Notes under the pieces: generated by a model
The model's input: the letters and a program-made list of their open reading frames with translations, nothing else
Told to the model about the DNA's origin: nothing
Databases searched by the model: none
Program-made: the position numbers and the translations under genes
From: Acidovorax sp. A79
Lineage (GTDB): Bacteria > Pseudomonadota > Gammaproteobacteria > Burkholderiales > Burkholderiaceae_C
Reading direction: 5' to 3'
DNA length: 64,000 nt
Assembly (NCBI RefSeq): GCF_041154505.1
Contig: NZ_AP028672.1
Span: forward strand, 938,501-1,002,500
In this document: piece by piece, positions 47,543-57,709 of the stretch
Numbering within the stretch: the first letter of the stretch is position 1
How the letters are laid out: the number at the start of each line of letters is the position of its first letter

Positions 47543-48319
47543 ATGCAAATAGCCACCTGGAACGTGAATTCCCTGTCGGTGCGCCTGCCCCAGGTGCTGG
47601 CCTGGCTGGAGGCCAATCCGGTGGATGCCCTGTGCCTGCAGGAACTCAAGCTGACCGACGACAAATTCCCGCACGACGTGCTGAAGGAGGCGGGTTACGA
47701 AGCGGTGACCTTCGGCCAGAAGACCTACAACGGCGTGGCCATCCTGAGCCGGCATCCCCTGCGGGACGTGGTGCGCAACATCCCGGGCCACACGGACGAA
47801 CAGGCCCGCGTCATCGCCGCCACGGTGGACACCCCCTCCGGCGCATTGCGGCTGGTCAACTGTTATTTCGTCAATGGACAGGCCCCTGGCACGGAAAAGT
47901 TCGCGTACAAGATGCTGTGGCTTACGGCGCTGCACCGTTGGCTGCGCGAGGAGTTGCGGGCCCACCCGCGGCTGGCGCTGCTGGGCGACTTCAACGTCGC
48001 GCCGGAAGACCGCGACTCATTCGACCCGGTGGGCCTGAAGGACACGATCCACCACACTGTGGAAGAGCGCCAGCACTTCCAGGATTTGGTTGCGCTCGGC
48101 CTGACCGATACCTTCCGCATGTTCGAGCAACCTGAAAAAACCTATTCGTGGTGGGACTACCGCATGCTGGGCTTCCAGAAGAACCGGGGCCTGCGCATCG
48201 ATCACATCCTGGTGAGCGAGGCCCTGCGCCCGACGGTGACGGCGTGCGTGGTGGACCGCGCTCCGCGCAAGAACCCCCAGCCCAGCGACCATGCACCGGT
48301 GGTGCTCACGATGGCGTGA
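47543..48319 (+). CDS. xthA: Exodeoxyribonuclease III
   Basis: A 258-residue Mg2+-dependent AP endonuclease and 3'-5' exonuclease of base-excision repair (EEP fold). Landmarks are IATWNVNSLSVRLPQVLAWL, CLQELKLTD with the metal-binding Glu, NGVAILSRHPL, LLGDFNVAPEDRD, SWWDYR and the C-terminal PSDHAPVVLT with the catalytic Asp-His. It is the first chromosomal gene after the phage remnant; an AAAGGATTATT stretch precedes its start. Confidence 0.95.
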   Translation: MQIATWNVNSLSVRLPQVLAWLEANPVDALCLQELKLTDDKFPHDVLKEAGYEAVTFGQKTYNGVAILSRHPLRDVVRNIPGHTDEQARVIAATVDTPSGALRLVNCYFVNGQAPGTEKFAYKMLWLTALHRWLREELRAHPRLALLGDFNVAPEDRDSFDPVGLKDTIHHTVEERQHFQDLVALGLTDTFRMFEQPEKTYSWWDYRMLGFQKNRGLRIDHILVSEALRPTVTACVVDRAPRKNPQPSDHAPVVLTMA

Positions 48320-48372
48320 CGTGTTGGCAAGGCGGCTGCGCTGCTGCCGGCACGCCGGGCAGGCCACAACAC

Positions 48373-48404
48373 AAAGGCTGCAAGGATTTCTCCTTGCAGC
48401 CTTT
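48373..48404. terminator. Bidirectional terminator-like hairpin between convergent genes
   Basis: AAAGGCTGCAAGGA, loop TTTC, TCCTTGCAGCCTTT: a perfect 14-base inverted repeat between xthA and the DUF2383 gene. The A and T ends would give a short U tract in either direction. Confidence 0.7.
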
Positions 48405-48507
48405 GCTGGTTCATGCACGGGCAAAAGACGCGCCATGGGCCCCGCCGGCGGCCCTTGCATGCGCCACGGGCCGGAGCCCGGGGGTGCAGCCGTCCGATAG
48501 GATCCGA

Positions 48508-49446
48508 TCAGGTGTTCGAGTACGAATCGCGCAGGCCACGCACTTCATCATGGTTGCGCTGCGCCCCTTGGGACTGGCGTTCCACCAGGGCCCGTACATC
48601 AGCGGGCAATGCCGACTTCAAGGCCTTGCGGTAGCGCGCCACGGCAGCGTCCTCGCCGCGCTCGCACTCTTGCAGCACCGCCTTGTCATCGTTGATGGAC
48701 AGCGCCGACTTGACCGACACCCAGCCCCGGTGCAAAGCCCCGGCCACGGTACCGCCCGAGGCCGGCTCGCCACCCAGGCGGCGGACTTCGCTTTCCAGCT
48801 CGGTGGCGGCGGCGGCGCATTCCCGCGCATGGCGCTGGAACACCCCCTTGAGTTGCGCCGAATTGGCGCGCTCGGCACAGGCGGTGAAACCATACTCCCC
48901 GTCGCGCGCCGATTCCAGCAGATCGTTGAGAACGTCCACCGTGTCTTCGTTGTCCGCCACGTCCAGCGGAAGCTCGTTGTTGATGCGGGCGCTGGATACG
49001 CGGTCCCACGCGGCGCGGGCGGCAGGACGGGCATCCGTCCAGGCCAGGCCGTCCGAATGGCGGGCACGCCAGTCGTCCGCCAGGCGGGGTTCGACGGCCT
49101 CAAAGTCGCCTTCGTAGCGGTTTACGGAAGACCAGCCCAGTTCGTAGGCAGGGCGGTATTGGTCGTACGTGCGGCCACCCACGTAGTAGGGCTCGCGGTG
49201 GTAGCGTTCGCGCCAGTAGGCGTCTTCATCCGTGGGGTTGACCGCCTCGGCGGCAGCCTTGCCAGCCAGGCCGCCGGCCACGGCGCCCGCCACACCGCCA
49301 ATGGCTGCCCCCACGGGGCCGCCAAAGGCACCCGCAGCCGCCCCAGCGGCCGCCCCACCCATCGCGGCCCCCACGCCGGTGCCGACGGGATGGGCGCCCG
49401 GCTCGTTGGTCAAGGGGTCACGGTTGGCATCGTTGAAATCCGACAT
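48508..49446 (-). CDS. Glycine-zipper plus DUF2383 (PA2169-like) protein
   Basis: A 312-residue protein. The N-terminal third is a long Gly/Ala zipper (GAAMGGAAAGAAAGAFGGPV and on) able to insert in or cross a membrane. The middle (DEDAYWRERYHREPYYVGG, YRPAYELGWSS) is a short conserved segment of stress proteins, and the C-terminal 150 residues form a four-helix bundle (DTVDVLNDLLESARDGEYGF, CAERANSAQLKGVFQRHARE) of the DUF2383 family, possibly ferritin-like. The function is unknown, but a stress role is suspected. The ATG at 49446 follows GGAGAGC. Confidence 0.78.
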   Translation of the reverse strand: MSDFNDANRDPLTNEPGAHPVGTGVGAAMGGAAAGAAAGAFGGPVGAAIGGVAGAVAGGLAGKAAAEAVNPTDEDAYWRERYHREPYYVGGRTYDQYRPAYELGWSSVNRYEGDFEAVEPRLADDWRARHSDGLAWTDARPAARAAWDRVSSARINNELPLDVADNEDTVDVLNDLLESARDGEYGFTACAERANSAQLKGVFQRHARECAAAATELESEVRRLGGEPASGGTVAGALHRGWVSVKSALSINDDKAVLQECERGEDAAVARYRKALKSALPADVRALVERQSQGAQRNHDEVRGLRDSYSNT

Positions 49447-49623
49447 AGAAGCTCTCCGGTTGGTTGACAGTGAGTTCATTGTTGGATTCACCCCCGCCGC
49501 CCCGGGTCGGTCCATGGAGTGCTTGCTTGTAGGACACCGACCAGCACGCCACGCCCTCGCCACAGGCTGGGGCGATGCGAACCGTCCGGCGCCTTTCTGC
49601 AAGAGGCGCAGCCACACCAATAC

Positions 49624-49676
49624 GCTATATTTTTAATAGCATACAGCGCTTGAAAATAAAGCGCTGCAGGCCAATT
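49624..49676. repeat. Comamonadaceae-type intergenic repeat, full copy
   Basis: GCTATATTTTTAATAGC, then ATACAGCGCTTGAAAATAAA, GCGCTGCAGGCCAATTT. Same order of elements as the copies at 33639 and 36487. It touches the ntrC stop codon and may act as its transcript end. Confidence 0.7.
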
Positions 49677-51326
<1,650 letters not shown>

Positions 51327-51377
51327 ATGTTTTTCTTACCTTCCCTGTGGTTGCGTGTCAGGGACCATCGTGCGCTT

Positions 51378-52466
51378 TCAAGGCAAGGGAATCAGGATGC
51401 GGAAGTCGGTGCGACCCGGCACGCTGTCGCATTCGATCAACCCATGATGGCGCTGCACGAAGGTTTGCGCCAACGTGAGCCCCAGCCCTGACCCGCCATC
51501 CCGACCCGACACCAGAGGGTAAAAAATACGCTCCTTGATCGTGTCGGGCACGCCCGGTCCGTTGTCGATGACATGCAATTCCAGTGCCAGCCGGTAGCGC
51601 TGGCGACCAAACGTTACTTGTCGGGCCACACGGGTGCGCAGGGTGATGACCGCGTCGCCGGCCGCGATGCGATCGGTCAGCGCCTGGGCCGCGTTCTGCA
51701 CAATGTTCAACAGCGCCTGGATGAGCTGGGCGCGGTCGCCGCGGAATTCTGGGATCGAGGTGTCGTAGTCGCGCTGCACGCGCAACCCCTGCGGGTACTC
51801 CACCAGCACCAGCGAGCGCACGCGCTCGCACACTTCGTGGATGTTCACGTCGCCCACCAGGTGCGGGTGGCGGTGTGGCGCAAGCAGCCGGTCCACCAGG
51901 CTTTGCAGGCGGTCGGCCTCGTGGATGATGACCTGGGTGTACTCGGTGAGCTCGCGGCTCTCGAGCTCCATCTCCAGCAGCTGGGCGGCACCACGGATGC
52001 CGCCCAGGGGGTTCTTGATCTCGTGGGCCAGGTTGCGGATGAGCTCCTTGTTGGCCTGGGCCTGGTCGAGCAGGCGCTCCTCGCGGTCCTGCCGCGCCTG
52101 CTGCTCCAGCGGCCACAGCTCGACGAGGATCTCGCCCACCTGCTCGGCGTCGGCAACGTTCACATGCACGGGCACAGGGTCCTGGTGCAGGCGCTTGAGG
52201 CTCGCCTCATACCGCAAGGCGGCAAAGTCCTTGCCCCGGGCACCTGCCAGCGCGGTCTGCAGCAACGCGGGATCGGTGAAAAAGGTGGAGAAGTCCACGC
52301 CTTCCAGGGTGCGGCGCGAGAGGCCGAGCGTGTTTTCCAGTGCCGCATTGGCAAATTGCACGGCGCCATCGGCGCGCAGCACGGCCACCAGGGTCGACAT
52401 CAGATCCAGCGAATGGAATCGCCCTGTGTCGGTGGCTGGGGTGTCGGGAAAGGGCGAAGAGCTCAC
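51378..52466 (-). CDS. ntrB: Nitrogen regulation sensor kinase NtrB
   Basis: A 362-residue cytoplasmic histidine kinase. A PAS domain (about 20-110: LRADGAVQFANAALENTLGL) is followed by the H-box NLAHEIKNPLGGIRGAAQLL with the phospho-His, an N-box (IVQNAAQALTD) and G-boxes (IDNGPGVP, GSGLGLTLAQTFV). Through PII it senses nitrogen status and controls NtrC, encoded 51 bases downstream. The start is uncertain: GTG at 52466 gives the usual length, while the first ATG (52400) would cut into the PAS domain. Confidence 0.92.
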   Translation of the reverse strand: MSSSPFPDTPATDTGRFHSLDLMSTLVAVLRADGAVQFANAALENTLGLSRRTLEGVDFSTFFTDPALLQTALAGARGKDFAALRYEASLKRLHQDPVPVHVNVADAEQVGEILVELWPLEQQARQDREERLLDQAQANKELIRNLAHEIKNPLGGIRGAAQLLEMELESRELTEYTQVIIHEADRLQSLVDRLLAPHRHPHLVGDVNIHEVCERVRSLVLVEYPQGLRVQRDYDTSIPEFRGDRAQLIQALLNIVQNAAQALTDRIAAGDAVITLRTRVARQVTFGRQRYRLALELHVIDNGPGVPDTIKERIFYPLVSGRDGGSGLGLTLAQTFVQRHHGLIECDSVPGRTDFRILIPLP

Positions 52467-52498
52467 ACGCGTGCCATGCAAGAAAAAAGGAAGGTGAC

Positions 52499-53005
52499 TT
52501 AGTTGGCGGGCGGCAGGCGTGCGATCTCGCGCTTGATGCCGGCAATGTCGCTTTCGCTGCGGGCCACGTTGGCCTTGAGCTCCGCCGTGCGTTCCATGTA
52601 GCGCTGGGGGTTGCGCAAATCGAGGGCATTGCGCTCTGGGGCGCCGCCGTTGTATTCCTTCACCAGCTCGGCATGGCGGGCCTCGGCCTTGCGCAGTTCG
52701 GATTCGAGAATGGCCCGCGCATCGGCATCGCGCGCTTTCTGGTCGTTGCTGTTGGCCCGGGGTGCATTGGAAGGTGCCGCCGTTGCCGCAGGCGTGCCGC
52801 CGCCCGAGGGCGCCGGGGCCGCCGACGCCGGCCGGGTGCCCTGCACGACGGTGACATTGCCGCCTTCCACCAGCTTGCATCCCCGCTCCTTGGCCTGGGC
52901 GGCGTTGTTGGTGTATTCGTTGCCACAGCGGTAGATGCGGTCTTGCGCCCACGCGGCCGGTGCCGTCGCGGCGATGAGTAACAGGGTGATGAGCGTTTTC
53001 TTCAT
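52499..53005 (-). CDS. DUF4124 periplasmic protein
   Basis: A 168-residue exported protein with a signal peptide (TLITLLLIAATAPAAWAQ), a short DUF4124 motif (IYRCGNEYTNNAAQAKERGC) and a C-terminal coiled coil (LESELRKAEARHAELVKEY). The function is unknown. It lies between glnA and ntrB on the same strand, a neighbourhood I associate with Burkholderiales. A GAGGAAA site precedes the ATG. Confidence 0.82.
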   Translation of the reverse strand: MKKTLITLLLIAATAPAAWAQDRIYRCGNEYTNNAAQAKERGCKLVEGGNVTVVQGTRPASAAPAPSGGGTPAATAAPSNAPRANSNDQKARDADARAILESELRKAEARHAELVKEYNGGAPERNALDLRNPQRYMERTAELKANVARSESDIAGIKREIARLPPAN

Positions 53006-53153
53006 TCGGTTTCCTCGCACTGCCATGCAGGGGTCAGGGGAGTATCCACCAATCACCATGCATCGCCAATCCAACACCAGCAGGCCCTCGCAGGGCTTTG
53101 TACATGGATGCAACGGCCCCGGGATTGGTTTCACCAGCCTCTCCGGCCCCATG

Positions 53154-53180
53154 AAAAAAGGCGGCCTTGGCCGCCTTTTT
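53154..53180 (-). terminator. Rho-independent terminator of glnA
   Basis: Read on the minus strand, GGCGG, a short loop and CCGCC are followed by six Ts (53159-53154). It lies about 30 bases after the glnA stop, separating glnA from the DUF4124-ntrBC unit. Confidence 0.85.
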
Positions 53181-53207
53181 GGTGAGCAACAGCCTGCAGG
53201 GAGGCGA

Positions 53208-54623
53208 TTACAGCGAGTAGTACATGTCGTACTCGACAGGGTGAGGCGCCATGCGGAAACGCGTGACTTCGCCCATCTTGAGCTCGATGTACGCGTCGAG
53301 CATGGAGTCGGTAAAGACGCCGCCCTTGGTAAGGAAACCACGGTCCTTGTCCAGATACTCCAGGGCCTGGTCCAGGCTGTGGCAGACGGTGGGCACCAGC
53401 TTGTCTTCTTCGGGTGGCAGATGGTACAGGTCCTTCGTGGCGGCTTCGCCCGGATGGATCTTGTTTTCCACGCCGTCCAGGCCGGCCATCATCAGGGCCG
53501 AGAAGGCCAGGTAAGGGTTGGCCGATGGATCGGGGAAGCGCGCTTCGATGCGGCGGCCCTTGGGGTTGGCGACGTAAGGAATGCGGATCGAGGCCGAGCG
53601 GTTGCGGGCCGAGTAGGCCAGCTTCACAGGGGCCTCGAAGCCGGGCACCAGGCGCTTGTACGAGTTCGTGCCGGGGTTGGTGATGGCGTTCAGGGCACGT
53701 GCGTGCTTGATGATGCCGCCGATGTAGTACAGCGCGAAGTCCGACAGGCCGGCATAGCCGTCGCCCGCGAACAGGTTCTTGCCATCCTTCCAGATGGACT
53801 GGTGCACGTGCATGCCGGAGCCATTGTCGCCAGCGTAGGGCTTGGGCATGAAGGTAGCCGTCTTGCCGTAGGCGTTGGCCACGTTCCAGACCACGTACTT
53901 CAGGACCTGGGTCCAGTCAGCGCGCTCGACCAGCGTGCTGAAGCGCGTGCCGATTTCGTTCTGGCCAGCGCCCGCCACTTCGTGGTGGAACACTTCGACC
54001 GGGATGCCCAGGGATTCGAGGATCAAGGACATTTCGGCGCGCATGTCCTGCGTGCTGTCGACAGGAGGCACGGGGAAGTAGCCGCCCTTGACGGTGGGAC
54101 GGTGGCCGCGGTTGCCGCCTTCGAGCTTGGCGCCCGAGTTCCAGGGGGCTTCGTACTCTTCGATCTCGAACATGACCTTGCCGGGTTCGTTGGACCAGCG
54201 CACGCCGTCGAAGATGAAGAATTCTGGCTCGGGACCGAAGAAGGCCGTGTCGCCCAGGCCGGAGGCCTTCAGGTAGGCTTCAGCGCGCTTGGCGATGGAG
54301 CGTGGGTCGCGGTCGTAGGCCTTGCCGTCACCGGGTTCGATCACGTCGCACTGCAGGAACAGCGTGGTTTCTTCGAAGAAGGGGTCGATGTTGGCGGTGC
54401 TGGGGTCGGGCATGAGCTGCATGTCCGAGGCTTCAATGCCCTTCCAGCCAGCCACGGACGAACCGTCGAATGCGTGGCCGGACGTGAACTTGTCTTCATC
54501 GAAGTGGGACACCGGCACGGTCACGTGCTGTTCCTTGCCCCGGGTATCGGTAAAACGGAAGTCAACGAACTTGACTTCGTTCTCCTTCACCATCTTCATC
54601 ACGTCTGCAACGGTCTTGGCCAT
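53208..54623 (-). CDS. glnA: Type I glutamine synthetase
   Basis: A 471-residue ATP-dependent enzyme that forms glutamine from glutamate and ammonia; it works as a dodecamer. Metal and substrate residues lie in [38 protein letters not shown] and [11 protein letters not shown]. The Tyr of LYHLPPEE, near residue 400, is the adenylylation site of the GSI-beta type, so GlnE control is expected. CCAGGAGAA precedes the ATG. A sigma-54 promoter and NtrC sites lie upstream. Confidence 0.97.
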   Translation of the reverse strand: MAKTVADVMKMVKENEVKFVDFRFTDTRGKEQHVTVPVSHFDEDKFTSGHAFDGSSVAGWKGIEASDMQLMPDPSTANIDPFFEETTLFLQCDVIEPGDGKAYDRDPRSIAKRAEAYLKASGLGDTAFFGPEPEFFIFDGVRWSNEPGKVMFEIEEYEAPWNSGAKLEGGNRGHRPTVKGGYFPVPPVDSTQDMRAEMSLILESLGIPVEVFHHEVAGAGQNEIGTRFSTLVERADWTQVLKYVVWNVANAYGKTATFMPKPYAGDNGSGMHVHQSIWKDGKNLFAGDGYAGLSDFALYYIGGIIKHARALNAITNPGTNSYKRLVPGFEAPVKLAYSARNRSASIRIPYVANPKGRRIEARFPDPSANPYLAFSALMMAGLDGVENKIHPGEAATKDLYHLPPEEDKLVPTVCHSLDQALEYLDKDRGFLTKGGVFTDSMLDAYIELKMGEVTRFRMAPHPVEYDMYYSL

Positions 54624-54674
54624 CAGGTTCTCCTGGGTAAAGCGCTTGTTGAAAAAAGAATTTGTGGAAATAAA

Positions 54675-54691
54675 AGCAGTTTGCGTGCCAG
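54675..54691 (-). promoter_or_regulatory. Sigma-54 promoter of glnA
   Basis: On the minus strand the sequence is CTGGCACGCAAACTGCT. The invariant GG (54689-54688) and GC (54677-54676) are exactly ten bases apart, and TGGCACG matches the -24 consensus in full. It lies about 52 bases before the glnA start. Confidence 0.88.
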
Positions 54692-54706
54692 CTGGGTGCA
54701 GCCGCC

Positions 54707-54777
54707 GCACTATGAAGGAGCACTACGGACTGCAGGCCGATAGGACATTTGCAAGATTGCACCAACAAGGTGCGCAA
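54707..54777. promoter_or_regulatory. NtrC enhancer sites of glnA
   Basis: A strong site at 54757-54777 reads TTGCACCAACAAGGTGCGCA plus A, with the NtrC half sites GCACC and GGTGC separated by five bases. A weaker site, GCACT-ATGAA-GGAGC, lies at 54707-54721. They sit roughly 25 and 78 bases upstream of the -24 element, where enhancer-bound NtrC normally acts. Confidence 0.75.
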
Positions 54778-54796
54778 CAACGATCAACACCAAGCA

Positions 54797-55618
54797 TTAC
54801 AAATTGCGCACCAATTCAGGGCCACACTCCGCACCAAAACCGTGCAATCCCGTCTTGAGATCCTGCCAGGCGGCCGGGACCAAGGGAGCAGGACCTTTGA
54901 CGCCCAGTTCGATGTGCCGCCCGTATTGTGGATGATCCACGCTGGGTAAGCTGAACACCCGGACCTCGGGGTGCGATTTTTCTATGCGCTCCATGAGAGG
55001 TGTCAATGCTGCCTCCATGGCGCCATAGACCACCACCGACTGCTCGACCTGGGGAGCACGGTTGAACAGGTCTGCATAGTGGTGGTCGAGCACCCATTCG
55101 ATCATGGGCCAGGCCATGACCGGGAATCCGGGCACGAAATGGACGGCACCGCCGCCAGCGCCCTCGCAGCTGAAGCCGGGAATCTTGTTGTAGGGATTGG
55201 GGATGATGCGGGCGCCTGCGGGAAAGACGCCCATGTTGAGCCGGTGCACATTGTCCGGCCGCTCGGCTTCGTATGGCACACCTTGCTCCCGCGCCACGTC
55301 CTGCATGCGTTCGCGGATCAACGCCTCGGCCTCGGCATGCAGAGCCAGCTCACGGCCCAGGGCACCTGCCGCGCATTGGCGGGTGTGGTCATCGGGCGTC
55401 GCACCGATGCCTCCGCAGGAGAAGACTACATCGCCCGAGGCAAAGGCCCGCCGCAGTGTCGCGGTGATGCGGTCCGGGCTGTCCCCGACGTAGTCCGCAT
55501 ACGACAGCGACAGGCCGCGAGCCGAGAGCAGTTCGATGACTTTGGGCATGTGCTTGTCGGCGCGCTTGCCCGACAGGATTTCATCGCCCACGATGATCAG
55601 GCCGAAAGAGGGAGTCAT
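54797..55618 (-). CDS. CinA-type molybdopterin-binding domain protein
   Basis: A 273-residue protein with an N-terminal MoCF_biosynth-like domain (FGLIIVGDEILSGKRADKHM, FSCGGIGATPDDHTRQ), as in the N-terminal half of CinA, followed by an alpha/beta region. It lacks the C-terminal nicotinamide-nucleotide amidase domain of full CinA. Related stand-alone proteins are annotated as competence/damage-inducible or molybdopterin-binding; the reaction is not established here. It overlaps the EI24 gene stop by ATGA. Confidence 0.82.
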   Translation of the reverse strand: MTPSFGLIIVGDEILSGKRADKHMPKVIELLSARGLSLSYADYVGDSPDRITATLRRAFASGDVVFSCGGIGATPDDHTRQCAAGALGRELALHAEAEALIRERMQDVAREQGVPYEAERPDNVHRLNMGVFPAGARIIPNPYNKIPGFSCEGAGGGAVHFVPGFPVMAWPMIEWVLDHHYADLFNRAPQVEQSVVVYGAMEAALTPLMERIEKSHPEVRVFSLPSVDHPQYGRHIELGVKGPAPLVPAAWQDLKTGLHGFGAECGPELVRNL

Positions 55619-56571
55619 GGGGAAGGGGTTCCGTGGATGGGAGATGGCGTCGGAGGCGCTGCGAGTGCCGCCGGGGCTGCGGCAGCAGGAGGCGACTCGG
55701 CACTGGCGTCCGGTCCGCGCGCCAGCTCCTTCGCCGGCGCAAGGATCGGGGGCGCCTCAGCGGCCACCGGCCCCGCAGCCTCTTGCCGCAGGCGTGCCAG
55801 CGCGGCCAGGCAGTAGTGCGCGAACCACAGCGATGAAAATGCGAAAACGAGGGTGTAGATCCAGATCGCCAACGGCACCAGGATGAAAAAGGCCGCTGCA
55901 AACACCACCCCCGAGGCCCATACGATGCTGGGCGCAGCGCCGAGGTAGCCCGTCAGGATGCCAATGCCCAGCAGGCTGCTGCGGTGGCGGCGAAAAATAG
56001 CCTGCCGCTCCTCCTTGCTGGCATGGTCGGCCAAGGCATCGAAAGCCATCACCCGGTAAGTAAGCCACCCCCAGATCAAGGGCGGCAGGATGAGCACCAG
56101 CGGCGGCACCAGCCACAGGGGCACCGACACCACCAGGGCGATCAATGCCAGCAACGTGGAACTGACCGACCACACCACGCTGGCGATGAAGGAGCCGCCC
56201 TTCTTGCGCTCCAGGGCCGGAAAGCGCCGGTCGGCCACCAGCGCCACCAGTGCAGGCGTCATGAGCACCGCCACCACCAACAGGGAAACCACCACCAGCG
56301 CGGGAGCCACCGCCAGGATCACCATCAGTGGCGCCACCACCGAAGTGACATCTCCCAACCCCCAGCCCTGCAGCCAGCTCCAGAAGCTGGCCAGGAGGGC
56401 GGATGCGTCCAGCAGTGCGCGCATTCCCCGCACGGCGCCGTCCCAGTAGAAGTACCCCAAGCCCAGCGCCAGCGCCACCATCAGCACGAGCGGCAGCACG
56501 GACAGGGCAATCACACGCGGGCGCAGGCAGTAGGCAGCGGCGCGCCAGAAAGAATCAAACAGAAGTCCCAT
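55615..56571 (-). CDS. EI24 domain (CysZ-like) membrane protein
   Basis: A 318-residue inner-membrane protein with a start typical of the family (MGLLFDSFWRAAAYCLRPRV), about six hydrophobic segments and the EI24 core (RVMAFDALADHASKEER). E. coli CysZ with this fold transports sulfate, but no sulfur genes lie nearby, so the role is open. The last 50 residues are a Pro/Ala-rich cytoplasmic tail. An ATG four codons upstream (56583) is an alternative start. Confidence 0.8.
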   Translation of the reverse strand: MGLLFDSFWRAAAYCLRPRVIALSVLPLVLMVALALGLGYFYWDGAVRGMRALLDASALLASFWSWLQGWGLGDVTSVVAPLMVILAVAPALVVVSLLVVAVLMTPALVALVADRRFPALERKKGGSFIASVVWSVSSTLLALIALVVSVPLWLVPPLVLILPPLIWGWLTYRVMAFDALADHASKEERQAIFRRHRSSLLGIGILTGYLGAAPSIVWASGVVFAAAFFILVPLAIWIYTLVFAFSSLWFAHYCLAALARLRQEAAGPVAAEAPPILAPAKELARGPDASAESPPAAAAPAALAAPPTPSPIHGTPSP

Positions 56572-56609
56572 GCCGGCAAGCATACCGTCTTGGCCGTCCG
56601 CAGGGGCTT

Positions 56610-57623
56610 TCAAGCCTTGCCGAGCAGCCGCAGCAAGCCACGCCATTGCTGCGACCAGAAACCCTTGCCGTAGTCCCGCACCTGCCCGGTCGGCCCCGCT
56701 TCCACCTGGTCGCGCACACCCGTCGGATCGAAGCGCAGCTCGAAATTGGCGGTGCGCATCAGAATGTCCCACCAGGGCAGCAGCACTCCGAAGTTGTGGC
56801 CGCCCAGGACGGTGCGATACCTTGCGCGCCCCGCGCTCGCCCCCTCACCCGGCAGCGGCTTGATGGTTTCATGGCCGATCCCAATGCTGTGGTGCAGGCG
56901 GTGAAAGCGCGGGCTCACCCACAGCCGCTCGCCCCAGCGGCCAAACCACAGGCGTACGTTGGCATGCTGAAAGCTCTCGCTGAGCTGCGTGATGGCGACG
57001 ATGGCGATGAACTGCCCCGGCGCGACCCCGATGAGTTGCGCCACCACCACGAGAATCGTGTCGCGCAGCAGGTCATCGAGCAGGTGGTTGCGGTTGTCGC
57101 TCCACATGGTCATCTGGCGCTGCGCATGGTGCAGGGAATGAAGGCGCCACCACCATTCAAAATGGTGCTGCCCCCGGTGAATCCAGTAGTCCACGAAATC
57201 GAACACCACCAGATACAGCAACAGGCTGACCCAGGGTACATCGGTGATACCGGGCCAGAGGCCATCGAGCTGGAATGTGCTGATGCCCGCCACCCGCAAG
57301 GCGCCGAAGAACGAATCCGCCAGCGGGTCCACCGCCAGGAACAGGCCCAGCCGGAACAGGCCCAGCCGGTGAATCAGCGTGTAGAGAATGTCGGTGCGGA
57401 TCGTCGCCCGGTCGGTCACGGCCTCCACCGGCCGCCAGCGCTGCAGCGGGCCAATCACCGCGGCGATCACCACGAGCTGCAAAAGACCCACCAGTATCCA
57501 GCCCGCGGCCTCGTAGCCGCTTTCAAGCTGGTTCCCCAGTCCCATGGCGAACATCGCTGGCTGCAACAGGCTTTCAAAAAGCCATTGCTGAACCGCATCA
57601 AATCCGTTGCCTAGCCACCCCAT
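56610..57623 (-). CDS. Sterol desaturase / fatty acid hydroxylase family protein
   Basis: A 337-residue di-iron membrane enzyme. The histidine clusters that hold the iron are visible: HRGQHHFEWWWRLHSLHH and RFHRLHHSIG, with LGGHNFGVLLPWWD completing the set. Four to five membrane segments surround them. It would hydroxylate or desaturate a lipid or isoprenoid; the substrate is unknown. It lies upstream of the EI24 gene on the same strand with a 38-base gap. Confidence 0.88.
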   Translation of the reverse strand: MGWLGNGFDAVQQWLFESLLQPAMFAMGLGNQLESGYEAAGWILVGLLQLVVIAAVIGPLQRWRPVEAVTDRATIRTDILYTLIHRLGLFRLGLFLAVDPLADSFFGALRVAGISTFQLDGLWPGITDVPWVSLLLYLVVFDFVDYWIHRGQHHFEWWWRLHSLHHAQRQMTMWSDNRNHLLDDLLRDTILVVVAQLIGVAPGQFIAIVAITQLSESFQHANVRLWFGRWGERLWVSPRFHRLHHSIGIGHETIKPLPGEGASAGRARYRTVLGGHNFGVLLPWWDILMRTANFELRFDPTGVRDQVEAGPTGQVRDYGKGFWSQQWRGLLRLLGKA

Positions 57624-57709
57624 CGCGTCACGCTCCCTCCGTACCGCCGGCCCCGCCTGCGCTCAGGCGGCGGCCGTGCACAACCCAAACAATCCCCGCC
57701 GCCATGATC

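Noticed and set aside
48373..48404. Hairpin as part of the dispersed repeat family
   Set aside because: It shares no core sequence with the family and its place between convergent genes fits a terminator.
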